Source: JBHHWH01 sp046756405
Lineage (GTDB): Bacteria > Actinomycetota > Acidimicrobiia > Spongiisociales > ZC4RG35
Reading direction: 5' to 3'
DNA: 10,663 nt
NCBI GenBank assembly: GCA_046756405.1
Contig: JBHHWH010000080.1
Location: 1 to 10,663, forward strand
A model generated the notes under the pieces. The model had not been told where the DNA came from. It searched no databases and saw nothing but the letters and a program-made list of their open reading frames with translations. Positions 1 to 5,178 of the stretch are shown here, piece by piece. The stretch's first letter is position 1. Each line of letters begins with the position of its first letter. A program made the translations under genes and the position numbers.

Positions 1-980
1 GCGTTCTTGGGCTCGGTGAGGATCTTGACCAGGGCCTCCTGGTCCAGGTCCTCGACAGTGGCCATCACCGGCAGTCGGCCTATGAACTCGGGGATGAGCC
101 CGTACTTCATCAGATCCTCAGGCATCACCTGGGACAGAAGCTCGTAGGGGCGCCCCTCGTCCTTGGAGCGAAGCTCGGCACCGAACCCGACTCCCCGCTT
201 GCCCACCCGGTTGGCAATGATCTCCTCCAGCCCGCCGAAGGCGCCACCGCAGATGAAGAGGACATTGGTGGTGTCGAGCTGGATGAACTCCTGGTGGGGG
301 TGTTTCCGGCCACCCTGAGGAGGCACCGACGCCACCGTTCCCTCCAGGATCTTCAACAGAGCCTGCTGCACGCCCTCCCCGGAGACATCCCGGGTGATGG
401 AGGGGTTCTCCGCCTTCCTGGAGACCTTGTCGATCTCGTCGATGTAGATGATGCCCTGTTGGGCGCGGGCTACGTCGTAGTCGGCGGCCTGGAGCAGCTT
501 GAGAAGGATGTTTTCGACGTCCTCTCCCACATAGCCGGCCTCGGTGAGGCTGGTGGCGTCGGCGATAGCGAAGGGGACGTTGAGCTGACGGGCCAGCGTC
601 TGGGCTAAGAGGGTCTTGCCGCTCCCGGGGGGTCCGATGAGAAGGATGTTCGACTTCTGAAGTTCGACGTCCTTGTTGGCGTCGTCGGAGCGAATCCGCT
701 TGTAGTGGTTGTAGACCGCTACCGAGAGCTTCCTCTTCGCCTCCTCCTGGCCGACTACATAGTCGTCGAGATAATTCTTGATCTCAGCCGGCTTGGGAAG
801 CTCTCCGAGACTGATCTCCTCGGTGGCGGAGAACTCCTCTTCGATGATCTCGTTACAGAGGTCGATGCACTCGTCACAGATGTAGACGCCGGGTCCGGCG
901 ATGAGCTTCTTGACCTGCTTCTGAGATTTGCCGCAGAAACTGCACTTCAGCAGCTCACCACCGTCGCCAAGTCTTGCCAT
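1..980 (-). CDS. clpX: ATP-dependent Clp protease ATP-binding subunit ClpX (3' end beyond window)
   Basis: AAA+ unfoldase that recognises, unfolds and feeds substrates to ClpP in the cytoplasm. The 326 visible residues (the family is about 410-430) show the N-terminal zinc-binding domain with four cysteines (C13, C16, C35, C38), Walker A GPPGSGKT at 116-123, pore-1 loop GYVG at 149-152, Walker B with D181-E182, pore-2 RKH at 225-227, and a VGF version of the ClpP-docking IGF loop at 264-266. Sensor-2 and the C-terminal small domain lie beyond the left edge. The ATG at 980 is chosen because it gives the standard ClpX N-terminus and is preceded by a perfect AGGAGGT (991-997) ten bases upstream. 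The clpP stop is only 21 bases upstream, so the genes are almost certainly co-transcribed. All catalytic features seen so far are intact. Confidence 0.97.
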   Translation of the reverse strand, partial: MARLGDGGELLKCSFCGKSQKQVKKLIAGPGVYICDECIDLCNEIIEEEFSATEEISLGELPKPAEIKNYLDDYVVGQEEAKRKLSVAVYNHYKRIRSDDANKDVELQKSNILLIGPPGSGKTLLAQTLARQLNVPFAIADATSLTEAGYVGEDVENILLKLLQAADYDVARAQQGIIYIDEIDKVSRKAENPSITRDVSGEGVQQALLKILEGTVASVPPQGGRKHPHQEFIQLDTTNVLFICGGAFGGLEEIIANRVGKRGVGFGAELRSKDEGRPYELLSQVMPEDLMKYGLIPEFIGRLPVMATVEDLDQEALVKILTEPKN

Positions 981-1001
981 CTGTCCTAGGACCTCCTCCG
1001 G

Positions 1002-1616
1002 TTACTCGGAGGTTACCGCGGCGAGCTCCCGACGACTGAGCACTCCGTCGATGACTCCGTAATCTTTGGCTTCGTCGGCGAGCATCCAAAAGTCCCGCTC
1101 CGTGTCACCGGCGATCTTCTCCAGGTCCTGGCCGGTGTGCTCGGCGAGGATCTCGTTGAGCTGTTCTCGCATCTGGACCATCAGCCGGGCCTGGATCTCG
1201 ATGTCGGTGGTCTGTCCCTGGGCACCGCCGTGGGGCTGGTGGAGCATCACCCGGGCGTGGGGCAGGGCGTAACGCTTGCCCTTGGCCCCTCCGGCGAGGA
1301 TCACCGCCGCTGCCGAGGCGGCCATTCCCATGCACACCGTGCTCACGTCGGGCTTGATGTACTGCATGGTGTCGTAGATGGCGAACAGCGAGGTGATCGA
1401 ACCACCCGGTGAGTTGATGTACAAGAAAATGTCCTTGTCGGGGTCCTCAGACTCGAGGTGGAGGAGCTGGGCCATGATCAGGTTGGCAATGGTGTCGTCG
1501 ATGGGGGTTCCCAAGAAGATGATGCGGTCCTTGAGAAGCCGGGAGTAGATGTCGAAGTAGCGTTCGCCTCGACTCGTCTGCTCAAAAACGGTAGGAATCA
1601 CGTAGTTGTAGGTCAT
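1002..1616 (-). CDS. clpP: ATP-dependent Clp protease proteolytic subunit ClpP
   Basis: Serine peptidase subunit of the Clp protease barrel. The 204-residue length is normal. The catalytic triad is visible: S101 in GMAASAAAV, H126 in MLHQP, and D175 in TERD. The substrate-binding stretch INSPGGSI is at 68-74 and the handle helix at about 136-160. SAAAVILAGG and QGQTTDIEIQA resemble actinobacterial ClpP2, while GMAAS and GKRYALPHARV are shared with ClpP1, so the protein reads as somewhat intermediate. Its ATG overlaps the tig stop as ATGA, so translation is probably coupled, and a GGAGG lies 7 bases upstream inside the last tig codons. clpX follows. Most cultured actinobacteria carry tandem clpP1-clpP2 here; this locus has one copy. 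Start choice is supported by the overlap and the Shine-Dalgarno sequence. Confidence 0.97.
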   Translation of the reverse strand: MTYNYVIPTVFEQTSRGERYFDIYSRLLKDRIIFLGTPIDDTIANLIMAQLLHLESEDPDKDIFLYINSPGGSITSLFAIYDTMQYIKPDVSTVCMGMAASAAAVILAGGAKGKRYALPHARVMLHQPHGGAQGQTTDIEIQARLMVQMREQLNEILAEHTGQDLEKIAGDTERDFWMLADEAKDYGVIDGVLSRRELAAVTSE

Positions 1617-2992
1617 TCTTCTTCCTCCACGACTTCAGCGACGACTTCGGCGGGCCCGTCGTCTACGACTTCGGCTTCGACTTCTTTCGGTTGCAGCTCC
1701 AGCGGATTGCCCTCCTCGTCCACCGGCGTAGCCGCGGCGAGGATTGCATCCAGGGCTCTGTTGCGGAGAATATCACTGGCAAGGGCCAATTCTTGACCGC
1801 TCTCCACAAAGGCCTTGACGAATTCTTCTGGGTCTTCCGACTGAGACGCCAAGGACTGGACCAAGGCGATCAGGTCGTCGGCAGTTACTTCGATCCCCTC
1901 GGCGTCGGCTACCGCCTCCAGCACCAGCCGGGTCTCGATGGAGAGCTCGGCCTGGGAGCGCAGGTCGGCTAGGAAGGTTTCCTGATCGATCCCGGAGGTC
2001 TGGAAGTAGTCATCGAGGGTCAGGTCGTATTCCTCGAGGCGGTGGATGAAACGGTGGAGTTGGTTGTCCATCTCCGCCCGGATCAGAGCCTCTGGCAGGG
2101 ACACTTCGATCTGGTCCCGCAAGGTGTCGAGGGCCTTCTCGGCGAACTCCCGGGACGCCGCCTGGAGCTTGGCGTCCTCGAGGCCCTGCCGCAGCGTCTC
2201 ACGGAGTTCTTCGACGGTGTCGAATTCGGTGTTCTCCTCCACCCACTCGTCGGTGAGTTCGGGGAGCACCTTCTCTTTGACCTCGTTCACCTTGACGGTG
2301 AACGTCGCCGTCTCGCCGGCCCGTTCGCCGAAGCCTTCGGGCAGCTCCGTCTCGAAGCTGACCTCATCCCCGGCCACCCCACCGAGAAGATGATCGTCCA
2401 TCCCTTCGAGCAGCAGGCCCGAGCCGACCTCATAGAGCAGATCGACGGCGGTGGTTCCCTCCACTACCTCTCCGTCGATCGTGGCGGAGATGTCGATGGA
2501 CACGTAGTCCCCCTCTCCGGCCGGCCGGTCCACTTCTTCGACGGTGGCGAACTGGTCCAGCATCCGCTCAATCTGAGCTTCTAGGTCCTCCTCGCTCACC
2601 TTGGGGTTGGTGACCTCGATCCTCCGCCCCCTGTACTCAGGAAGCTCCACTTCCGGCCACAGGGTGACCCGAACCTCGGCTTCGACCTTGCCGTCGGTCT
2701 CTTCAAGGGAGACCAATTCTGGGTTGACCGCCGGTTGCAGCTCTTCGGCTTCGAGGATCTCGGAGAGGGCCTTCGGAAGCACCTCGTCGATGGCCTCTTT
2801 GCGCACGGTCTCCGGCCCGACGGTCGCTTCCACCAGGGGCAGGGGTGCCTTCCCGGGACGGAAGCCCTTTATCTTCACTTCTCGGGAGAGGCGGCGAGCA
2901 ACGATCTTTTTGGCTTCGGCGATCTGGTCTTCGCTGATGTCGAAGCGGACGACGCGCTCGAAGGGGCTTACCTCGGTGACGGTGGTGGGCAT
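1613..2992 (-). CDS. tig: Trigger factor (ribosome-associated chaperone/PPIase)
   Basis: ATP-independent chaperone that binds the ribosome near the exit tunnel and shields nascent chains. At 459 residues it is a typical length. The ribosome-docking signature GFRPGKAP is at 43-50 within the N-terminal domain (about 1-115). A FKBP-like PPIase domain follows at about 155-245 (from GEGDYVSID to TFTVKVNEVKEK). The helical C-terminal chaperone domain occupies about 250-420. The protein ends in an acidic tail rich in Glu, common in actinobacterial homologues. The ATG at 2992 gives the usual MPTTVTEVSPFERVV-type start, with AAGGAAAG just upstream. It is first gene of tig-clpP-clpX, with four co-directional tRNA genes upstream. 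No convincing promoter is visible in the short gap to tRNA-His, so some transcription may come through from the tRNAs. Confidence 0.97.
   Translation of the reverse strand: MPTTVTEVSPFERVVRFDISEDQIAEAKKIVARRLSREVKIKGFRPGKAPLPLVEATVGPETVRKEAIDEVLPKALSEILEAEELQPAVNPELVSLEETDGKVEAEVRVTLWPEVELPEYRGRRIEVTNPKVSEEDLEAQIERMLDQFATVEEVDRPAGEGDYVSIDISATIDGEVVEGTTAVDLLYEVGSGLLLEGMDDHLLGGVAGDEVSFETELPEGFGERAGETATFTVKVNEVKEKVLPELTDEWVEENTEFDTVEELRETLRQGLEDAKLQAASREFAEKALDTLRDQIEVSLPEALIRAEMDNQLHRFIHRLEEYDLTLDDYFQTSGIDQETFLADLRSQAELSIETRLVLEAVADAEGIEVTADDLIALVQSLASQSEDPEEFVKAFVESGQELALASDILRNRALDAILAAATPVDEEGNPLELQPKEVEAEVVDDGPAEVVAEVVEEEE
1624..1628 (-). promoter_or_regulatory. Shine-Dalgarno for clpP, embedded in the end of tig
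   Basis: Minus strand GGAGG, 7 bases before the clpP ATG at 1616. It is built from the Glu codons (GAG GAA GAA GAA) that encode the acidic end of trigger factor, so the tail and the clpP ribosome binding site share bases. With the ATGA stop/start overlap this points to translational coupling. Confidence 0.7.
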
Positions 2993-3020
2993 GTCTTTCC
3001 TTGCTGTACTAGAAATGGAG

Positions 3021-3044
3021 CGGGGCGCCTATGTCAGCGCCCCG
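3021..3044. other. Perfect 8-bp GC hairpin between tRNA-His and tig
   Basis: CGGGGCGC pairs perfectly with GCGCCCCG across an 8-base loop. It lies in the leader between the 3' end of tRNA-His (3052) and the tig start (2992), both on the minus strand. It is not followed by a clear T-run on either strand, so it may be a weak or Rho-assisted terminator, a 3'-processing or stability element for the tRNA transcript, or a 5'-UTR structure for tig. On the minus strand the loop and start of the second arm contain CTGACA, a -35-like hexamer, but no good -10 follows at the right distance. Confidence 0.5.
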
Positions 3045-3051
3045 ACTGTAG

Positions 3052-3125
3052 GGTGACCGACGGGATTTGAACCCGCGACATCCTGGACCACAACCAGGTG
3101 CTCTACCAGGCTGAGCTACGGCCAC
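3052..3125 (-). tRNA. tRNA-His (anticodon GTG)
   Basis: Full cloverleaf on the minus strand. The acceptor arm GTGGCCG pairs with CGGTCAC (one G-T pair). The anticodon stem CCTGG/CCAGG encloses the loop TTGTGGT, giving GTG, which reads CAC/CAU. The T-loop is TTCAAAT. The base before the acceptor is G (complement of 3126) and the discriminator is C (complement of 3052), which matches the special G-1:C73 identity pair of tRNA-His. CCA is not encoded; the next bases read CTA. Confidence 0.96.
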
Positions 3126-3148
3126 CACGGCGTGCGCCGGCCGCCCGG

Positions 3149-3222
3149 CGCCCCCGGGAGGACTCGAACCCCCAACCTGCGGATTAGAAGTCCGCTGCTC
3201 TATCCAGTTGAGCTACAGGGGC
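3149..3222 (-). tRNA. tRNA-Arg (anticodon TCT)
   Basis: Minus-strand cloverleaf with acceptor GCCCCTG pairing with CGGGGGC (one T-G pair) and discriminator G. The anticodon stem GCGGA/TCCGC encloses the loop CTTCTAA, giving TCT for AGA codons. The T-loop TTCGAGT is standard. CCA is not encoded (next bases CCG). It lies 23 bases upstream of tRNA-His in transcription order. Confidence 0.96.
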
Positions 3223-3331
3223 CAGGGGCAGGTCTGCCTCTTGGGGAGCTTCCCTGCCGGAACGACACGGACGCGCCGCAACCATGTTACGACAAGACAA
3301 CGGCCTCGCCCATTTCATGGCGACGGCTTCG

Positions 3332-3406
<75 letters not shown>

Positions 3407-3430
3407 GGAGAGGTCATTTTACGACCCCGG

Positions 3431-3504
3431 TCGGGCTGGTCGGATTTGAACCGACGACCTCGTGCTCCCAAAGCACGCGCGCTGCCAACCTGCGCCACAG
3501 CCCG
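3431..3504 (-). tRNA. tRNA-Pro (anticodon TGG)
   Basis: Minus-strand cloverleaf with acceptor CGGGCTG paired perfectly with CAGCCCG, discriminator A. The anticodon stem CGTGC/GCACG encloses TTTGGGA, giving TGG for CCA. The T-loop is TTCAAAT. CCA is not encoded (next bases CCG). First of the four minus-strand tRNAs in transcription order; the gap to tRNA-Gly is only 25 bases, so the two are probably one transcript. Confidence 0.96.
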
Positions 3505-3514
3505 GTCGCCCCAG

Positions 3515-3542
3515 AGGATACTTTCACCCTCGTTCCTGTCCC
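3515..3542 (-). promoter_or_regulatory. Possible promoter of the tRNA-Pro/Gly cluster
   Basis: On the minus strand a -10-like TATCCT (3515-3520) ends 10 bases before the mature 5' end of tRNA-Pro. A weak -35-like GGGACA (3537-3542) lies 16 bases further upstream. Position fits a stable-RNA promoter; the -35 match is poor. Confidence 0.35.
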
Positions 3543-3564
3543 AGGCGATTCCTAGTTTGGAGAC

Positions 3565-3986
3565 ATGGAGGTGGGGAAAGAGCTTCGCGCCCGTATCGAC
3601 ACCTGGGATTCTCTCTCCCGCTGGGAGCGGTCCGAGCTGGGCCGAGACCTGCGGCGCGCCGGACTCTCCTACGGAGAGATCATGGACCTGATCCCGGTGA
3701 AGAAGTCCACCCTGGCGACGTGGTGCAACTCGGTACGCCTGACCGAGGAACAGATCGAGGCCATCAAGAAACGTCGGGCACCAAAGCCAGGGATCCCGAG
3801 AGCTACCAATCCACCAAATTCATCAAAACCTTCATAAAGCCGAAGGGCACCGGGCATCGAAAGAACCATCTGAAGCACGGCGTCTGTACCGTACGAATGA
3901 AGCGTCCGGCCGACGCTTGGAACATCATCATGGAATGGATCGACTTGGTGGCCGAACAGTTCGACGTCAGTTCCACACTTCGGTAG
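3565..3986 (+). pseudogene. Broken HTH / homing-endonuclease-type protein, two halves in different frames
   Basis: Two fragments of what looks like one family sit in different frames. The first (3565-3837, 90 aa) starts at ATG with GGAG two bases upstream and carries a helix-turn-helix at residues 34-56 (LSYGEI...IPVKKSTLATWC), then TEEQIEAIKKRR. Its last residues become Pro/Ser-rich nonsense after about PGIPRATNPP. The second, in another frame from about 3816 to the stop at 3984-3986, reads KTFIKPKGTGHRKNH, then HGVCTVRM and IIMEWIDL. I recognise that combination as the C-terminal end of the same HTH proteins found across actinobacterial genomes, which I associate with LAGLIDADG-like domains. 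The intact family has on the order of 100 more residues between these parts, so an internal deletion plus frame change is inferred. The first half could still make a short HTH peptide. Family assignment is from memory. Confidence 0.65.
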
Positions 3987-3989
3987 AAT
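3961..3989 (+). promoter_or_regulatory. Promoter of tRNA-Lys
   Basis: A -35-like TCGACG (3961-3966) and a -10 TAGAAT (3984-3989, five of six consensus bases) are separated by exactly 17 bases. The mature tRNA begins 7 bases after the -10, so transcription would start at or next to the tRNA 5' end. The -10 hexamer contains the TAG stop codon of the broken upstream gene. Confidence 0.7.
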
Positions 3990-3995
3990 TCCTGC

Positions 3996-4068
3996 GGGTC
4001 GCTAGCTCAATTGGCAGAGCATTCGGCTCTTAACCGAACGGTTGTGGGTTCGATTCCCACGCGACCCA
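3996..4068 (+). tRNA. tRNA-Lys (anticodon CTT)
   Basis: Plus-strand cloverleaf with acceptor GGGTCGC paired perfectly with GCGACCC, discriminator A. The anticodon stem TTCGG/CCGAA encloses CTCTTAA, giving CTT for AAG. The T-stem/loop GTGGG-TTCGATT-CCCAC is intact. CCA is not encoded. Confidence 0.97.
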
Positions 4069-4093
4069 CTTGGGATTCGAAACTCCCAGAGTC

Positions 4094-4118
4094 AGCCCCT
4101 GGTACCCCACCGGGGGCT
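4094..4118 (+). terminator. Terminator-like hairpin after tRNA-Lys
   Basis: AGCCCCTGGT pairs with ACCGGGGGCT (10 bp including one T-G pair) around a 5-base loop ACCCC. It begins 25 bases after tRNA-Lys and is followed by CTTCC rather than a long T-run, so it is a plausible but weak intrinsic terminator. tRNA-Leu starts 25 bases further on; the hairpin would separate the two transcripts or serve in 3' processing. Confidence 0.5.
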
Positions 4119-4143
4119 CTTCCAATGGCACAATCTCATCGTC

Positions 4144-4227
4144 GCGGACGTGGCGGAATTGGGAGACGCGCAGGGTTTAGGTCCCTGTGGGAGAAATCCC
4201 GTGGAGGTTCGAGTCCTCTCGTCCGCA
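4144..4227 (+). tRNA. tRNA-Leu (anticodon TAG)
   Basis: Class II tRNA of 84 bases with acceptor GCGGACG paired perfectly with CGTCCGC, discriminator A. The anticodon stem CAGGG/CCCTG encloses TTTAGGT, giving TAG for CTA. A long variable arm (GGG-AGAAAT-CCC) is present, and the T-loop is TTCGAGT. CCA is not encoded. No duplicate of its 3' end is seen elsewhere in the window, so there is no visible attachment-site pair. Confidence 0.96.
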
Positions 4228-4275
4228 CTCAGAGACCGAGGGCCTCCATCAACGCCCGGACCGCCCTCGCCCACC

Positions 4276-4307
4276 AGGGGTTTCGACCGGTAAGGGGTTT
4301 CTGCCGG
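4276..4307. repeat. Imperfect tandem repeat (2 x 15 of a 17-base period)
   Basis: AGGGGTTTCGACCGG (4276-4290) is followed 17 bases along by AGGGGTTTCTGCCGG (4293-4307); only two of fifteen positions differ. It lies in the gene-free strip between tRNA-Leu and the toxin remnant. Function unknown. Confidence 0.6.
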
Positions 4308-4315
4308 GGAGCCGG

Positions 4316-4328
4316 AGGGGGTCCCCCT
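4316..4328. other. Palindrome AGGGGGTCCCCCT
   Basis: A perfect 13-base palindrome around a central T, just after the tandem repeat. It could act as a weak hairpin or end-of-transcript signal for tRNA-Leu (CATCTTTC follows within 15 bases). The remaining bases of 4228-4340 hold no gene I can support. Confidence 0.35.
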
Positions 4329-4340
4329 ACATGTCATCTT

Positions 4341-4667
4341 TCAATCGCACGAGTGTTCGATCAGGCTCGCTTGAGACCCGCAGTCGAGAGTTAGGAAGGA
4401 CGCTGTTTCGTCCTCGAGGAAGGCCAAAATCGTGTTGTGGCCGTCTTGGATCGCCTGCTCGATGTTGCTCGTCGTGCAGTTGCCCAACCGGACTCAGATC
4501 ACTTTGGGTGGGGGCCCGGACACCAACGCCCTCTGGTGGAAGTCTTCGTCCTTCGACACGATGGCGAATCCGTGATCGAGCGCATACCTCCAAGTCTCGT
4601 CCTCGGTCGCATCGCCAAGATCGAGCAAGGTCACGTGAGACGAGTCGGGGTACTCGAGGACGTCATA
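4341..4667 (-). pseudogene. DUF5615-type PIN-like toxin, N-terminally truncated with internal stop
   Basis: Minus-strand reading from about 4650 gives YPDSSHVT, then DETWRYALDHGFAIVSKDEDF, HQRALVSG and PPKVI. This is the core of DUF5615/PIN-like (VapC-related) toxins, where IVSKDxDF holds the acidic active-site residue. After KVI a TGA (4494-4496) stands exactly where the family has Trp (KVIW-RLGNC). In the same frame the protein resumes as VRLGNCTTSNIE, ILAFLED and SFLTL, the normal family C-terminus, ending at the TGA at 4341-4343. The family's N-terminal LLFDENL segment, which carries another acidic residue, is missing. Upstream in the same frame is VYDVLEY (4647-4667), which belongs to the DUF433 antitoxin, so a deletion has joined the two. 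Read-through or recoding of the single TGA cannot be excluded, but the missing head makes activity unlikely. Confidence 0.75.
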
Positions 4668-4669
4668 GA

Positions 4670-4747
4670 CGCCACCCGCAGCCCTCGGATGATGGGCTTG
4701 CCTCCCCGCTTGCCCGGTTCGGTCGTAATACGGTCCTGATAGTTCAC
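4670..4747 (-). pseudogene. DUF433-type antitoxin, N-terminal fragment
   Basis: From a GTG at 4747 the minus strand reads MNYQDRITTEPGKRGGKP then IIRGLRVA, the characteristic start of DUF433 antitoxins (ITxxPxxxGGKPxIRGxRV). The expected next residues VYDVLEY are present but one frame off: GTG GCG TC TAT lacks one base compared with GTG GCG GTC TAT, so a 1-base deletion lies near 4668-4670. The rest of DUF433 (the LASGM...DFP...DI part) is absent, and the sequence runs straight into the DUF5615 toxin. AGGTG eight bases upstream of the GTG could be the ribosome binding site. DUF433 and DUF5615 genes are a common antitoxin-toxin pair, which supports reading this as one collapsed module. Confidence 0.75.
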
Positions 4748-4899
4748 GATCGCACCTGATTCTAGGTGTCCTGGTGGCCGATCTACGCCCGAGCGTCCAC
4801 GCCGTCAACCTGAAGACTGCTCGATTAGCGCGGCAACAGCCTCGGCTGCGGCGCGGTCCATACCTTCGATCACGCCGAGGCCGAAGCCCCATCAGCTCG

Positions 4900-5115
4900 A
4901 TGGAACACGGAGAAATGAGTCGTTTGGAACGCATATCCGAGGAACTCGAACTCGACGGTGAGATGCTCGGCTTCCTGTATGAGTCCGGCTTCCAGCCGAA
5001 GACCGAGATCGAGCTGATCGGACGTGACCCGAGAGGCGCTCACACGTTGTCGGTGGGTGGGCGAAAGGTCGGTGTTGGCCAATTCGCGGCCGATCGGCTC
5101 TTTGTGGCGGCCTGA
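4900..5115 (+). pseudogene. Orphan FeoA/SH3-like C-terminal domain of a DtxR/IdeR-family metal regulator
   Basis: The 71-residue product contains RLERISEELELDGEMLGFL, ESGFQPKTEIELIGRD, HTLSVGGRKVGVG and ADRLFV. This is the pattern of the C-terminal FeoA-like domain of DtxR/IdeR repressors (RISE-x-L-x-x-D near its start, G-x-x-P-G-x-x-x-V, then A-D-x-x-x-V). The N-terminal winged helix and the metal-binding dimerisation domain, together about 140 residues, are not present upstream in any frame I checked. Two starts are possible, 4900 and 4915; the latter has GGAG two bases upstream. It may be a remnant, or a stand-alone FeoA-like protein (about 75 aa is normal for FeoA). The RISEELELD motif favours the regulator origin. 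It converges on the FEA1-like lipoprotein gene. Confidence 0.6.
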
Positions 5116-5128
5116 AAAATCCTCAGAT

Positions 5129-5164
5129 TGTCGCCCCGGCTAGTCGCGTAGTGCCGGAGCGACA
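5129..5164. terminator. Bidirectional terminator hairpin between convergent genes
   Basis: TGTCGC-C-CCGGC pairs with GCCGG-A-GCGACA (11 pairs, one mismatch) around a 12-base loop. It lies between the plus-strand regulator fragment (stop 5115) and the minus-strand lipoprotein (stop 5179). On the minus strand a TTTTT run follows after about 10 bases. The stem is strong; the T-run is too distant for a classic intrinsic terminator. Confidence 0.6.
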
Positions 5165-5178
5165 GTCTTGATAGATAA

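Noticed and set aside
2042..2584. Plus-strand open frame (180 codons) opposite tig
   Set aside because: Antisense shadow of the trigger factor PPIase and C-terminal regions; no motif or ribosome binding site.
3996..4340. Possible prophage or integrative-element attachment site at tRNA-Lys or tRNA-Leu
   Set aside because: No second copy of either tRNA 3' end and no integrase gene are seen in the window.
4774..4899. Upstream part of the plus-strand frame leading into the FeoA-like domain
   Set aside because: Arg-rich and motif-free; it does not resemble the DtxR winged helix or dimerisation domain, so the start was moved to 4900 or 4915.
4494..4934. Minus-strand 146-codon open frame taken as one protein
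   Set aside because: Only the part after about residue 89 looks like real protein (antitoxin scrap plus toxin core); the Arg-rich front is out of frame with the antitoxin head and overlaps the regulator fragment.
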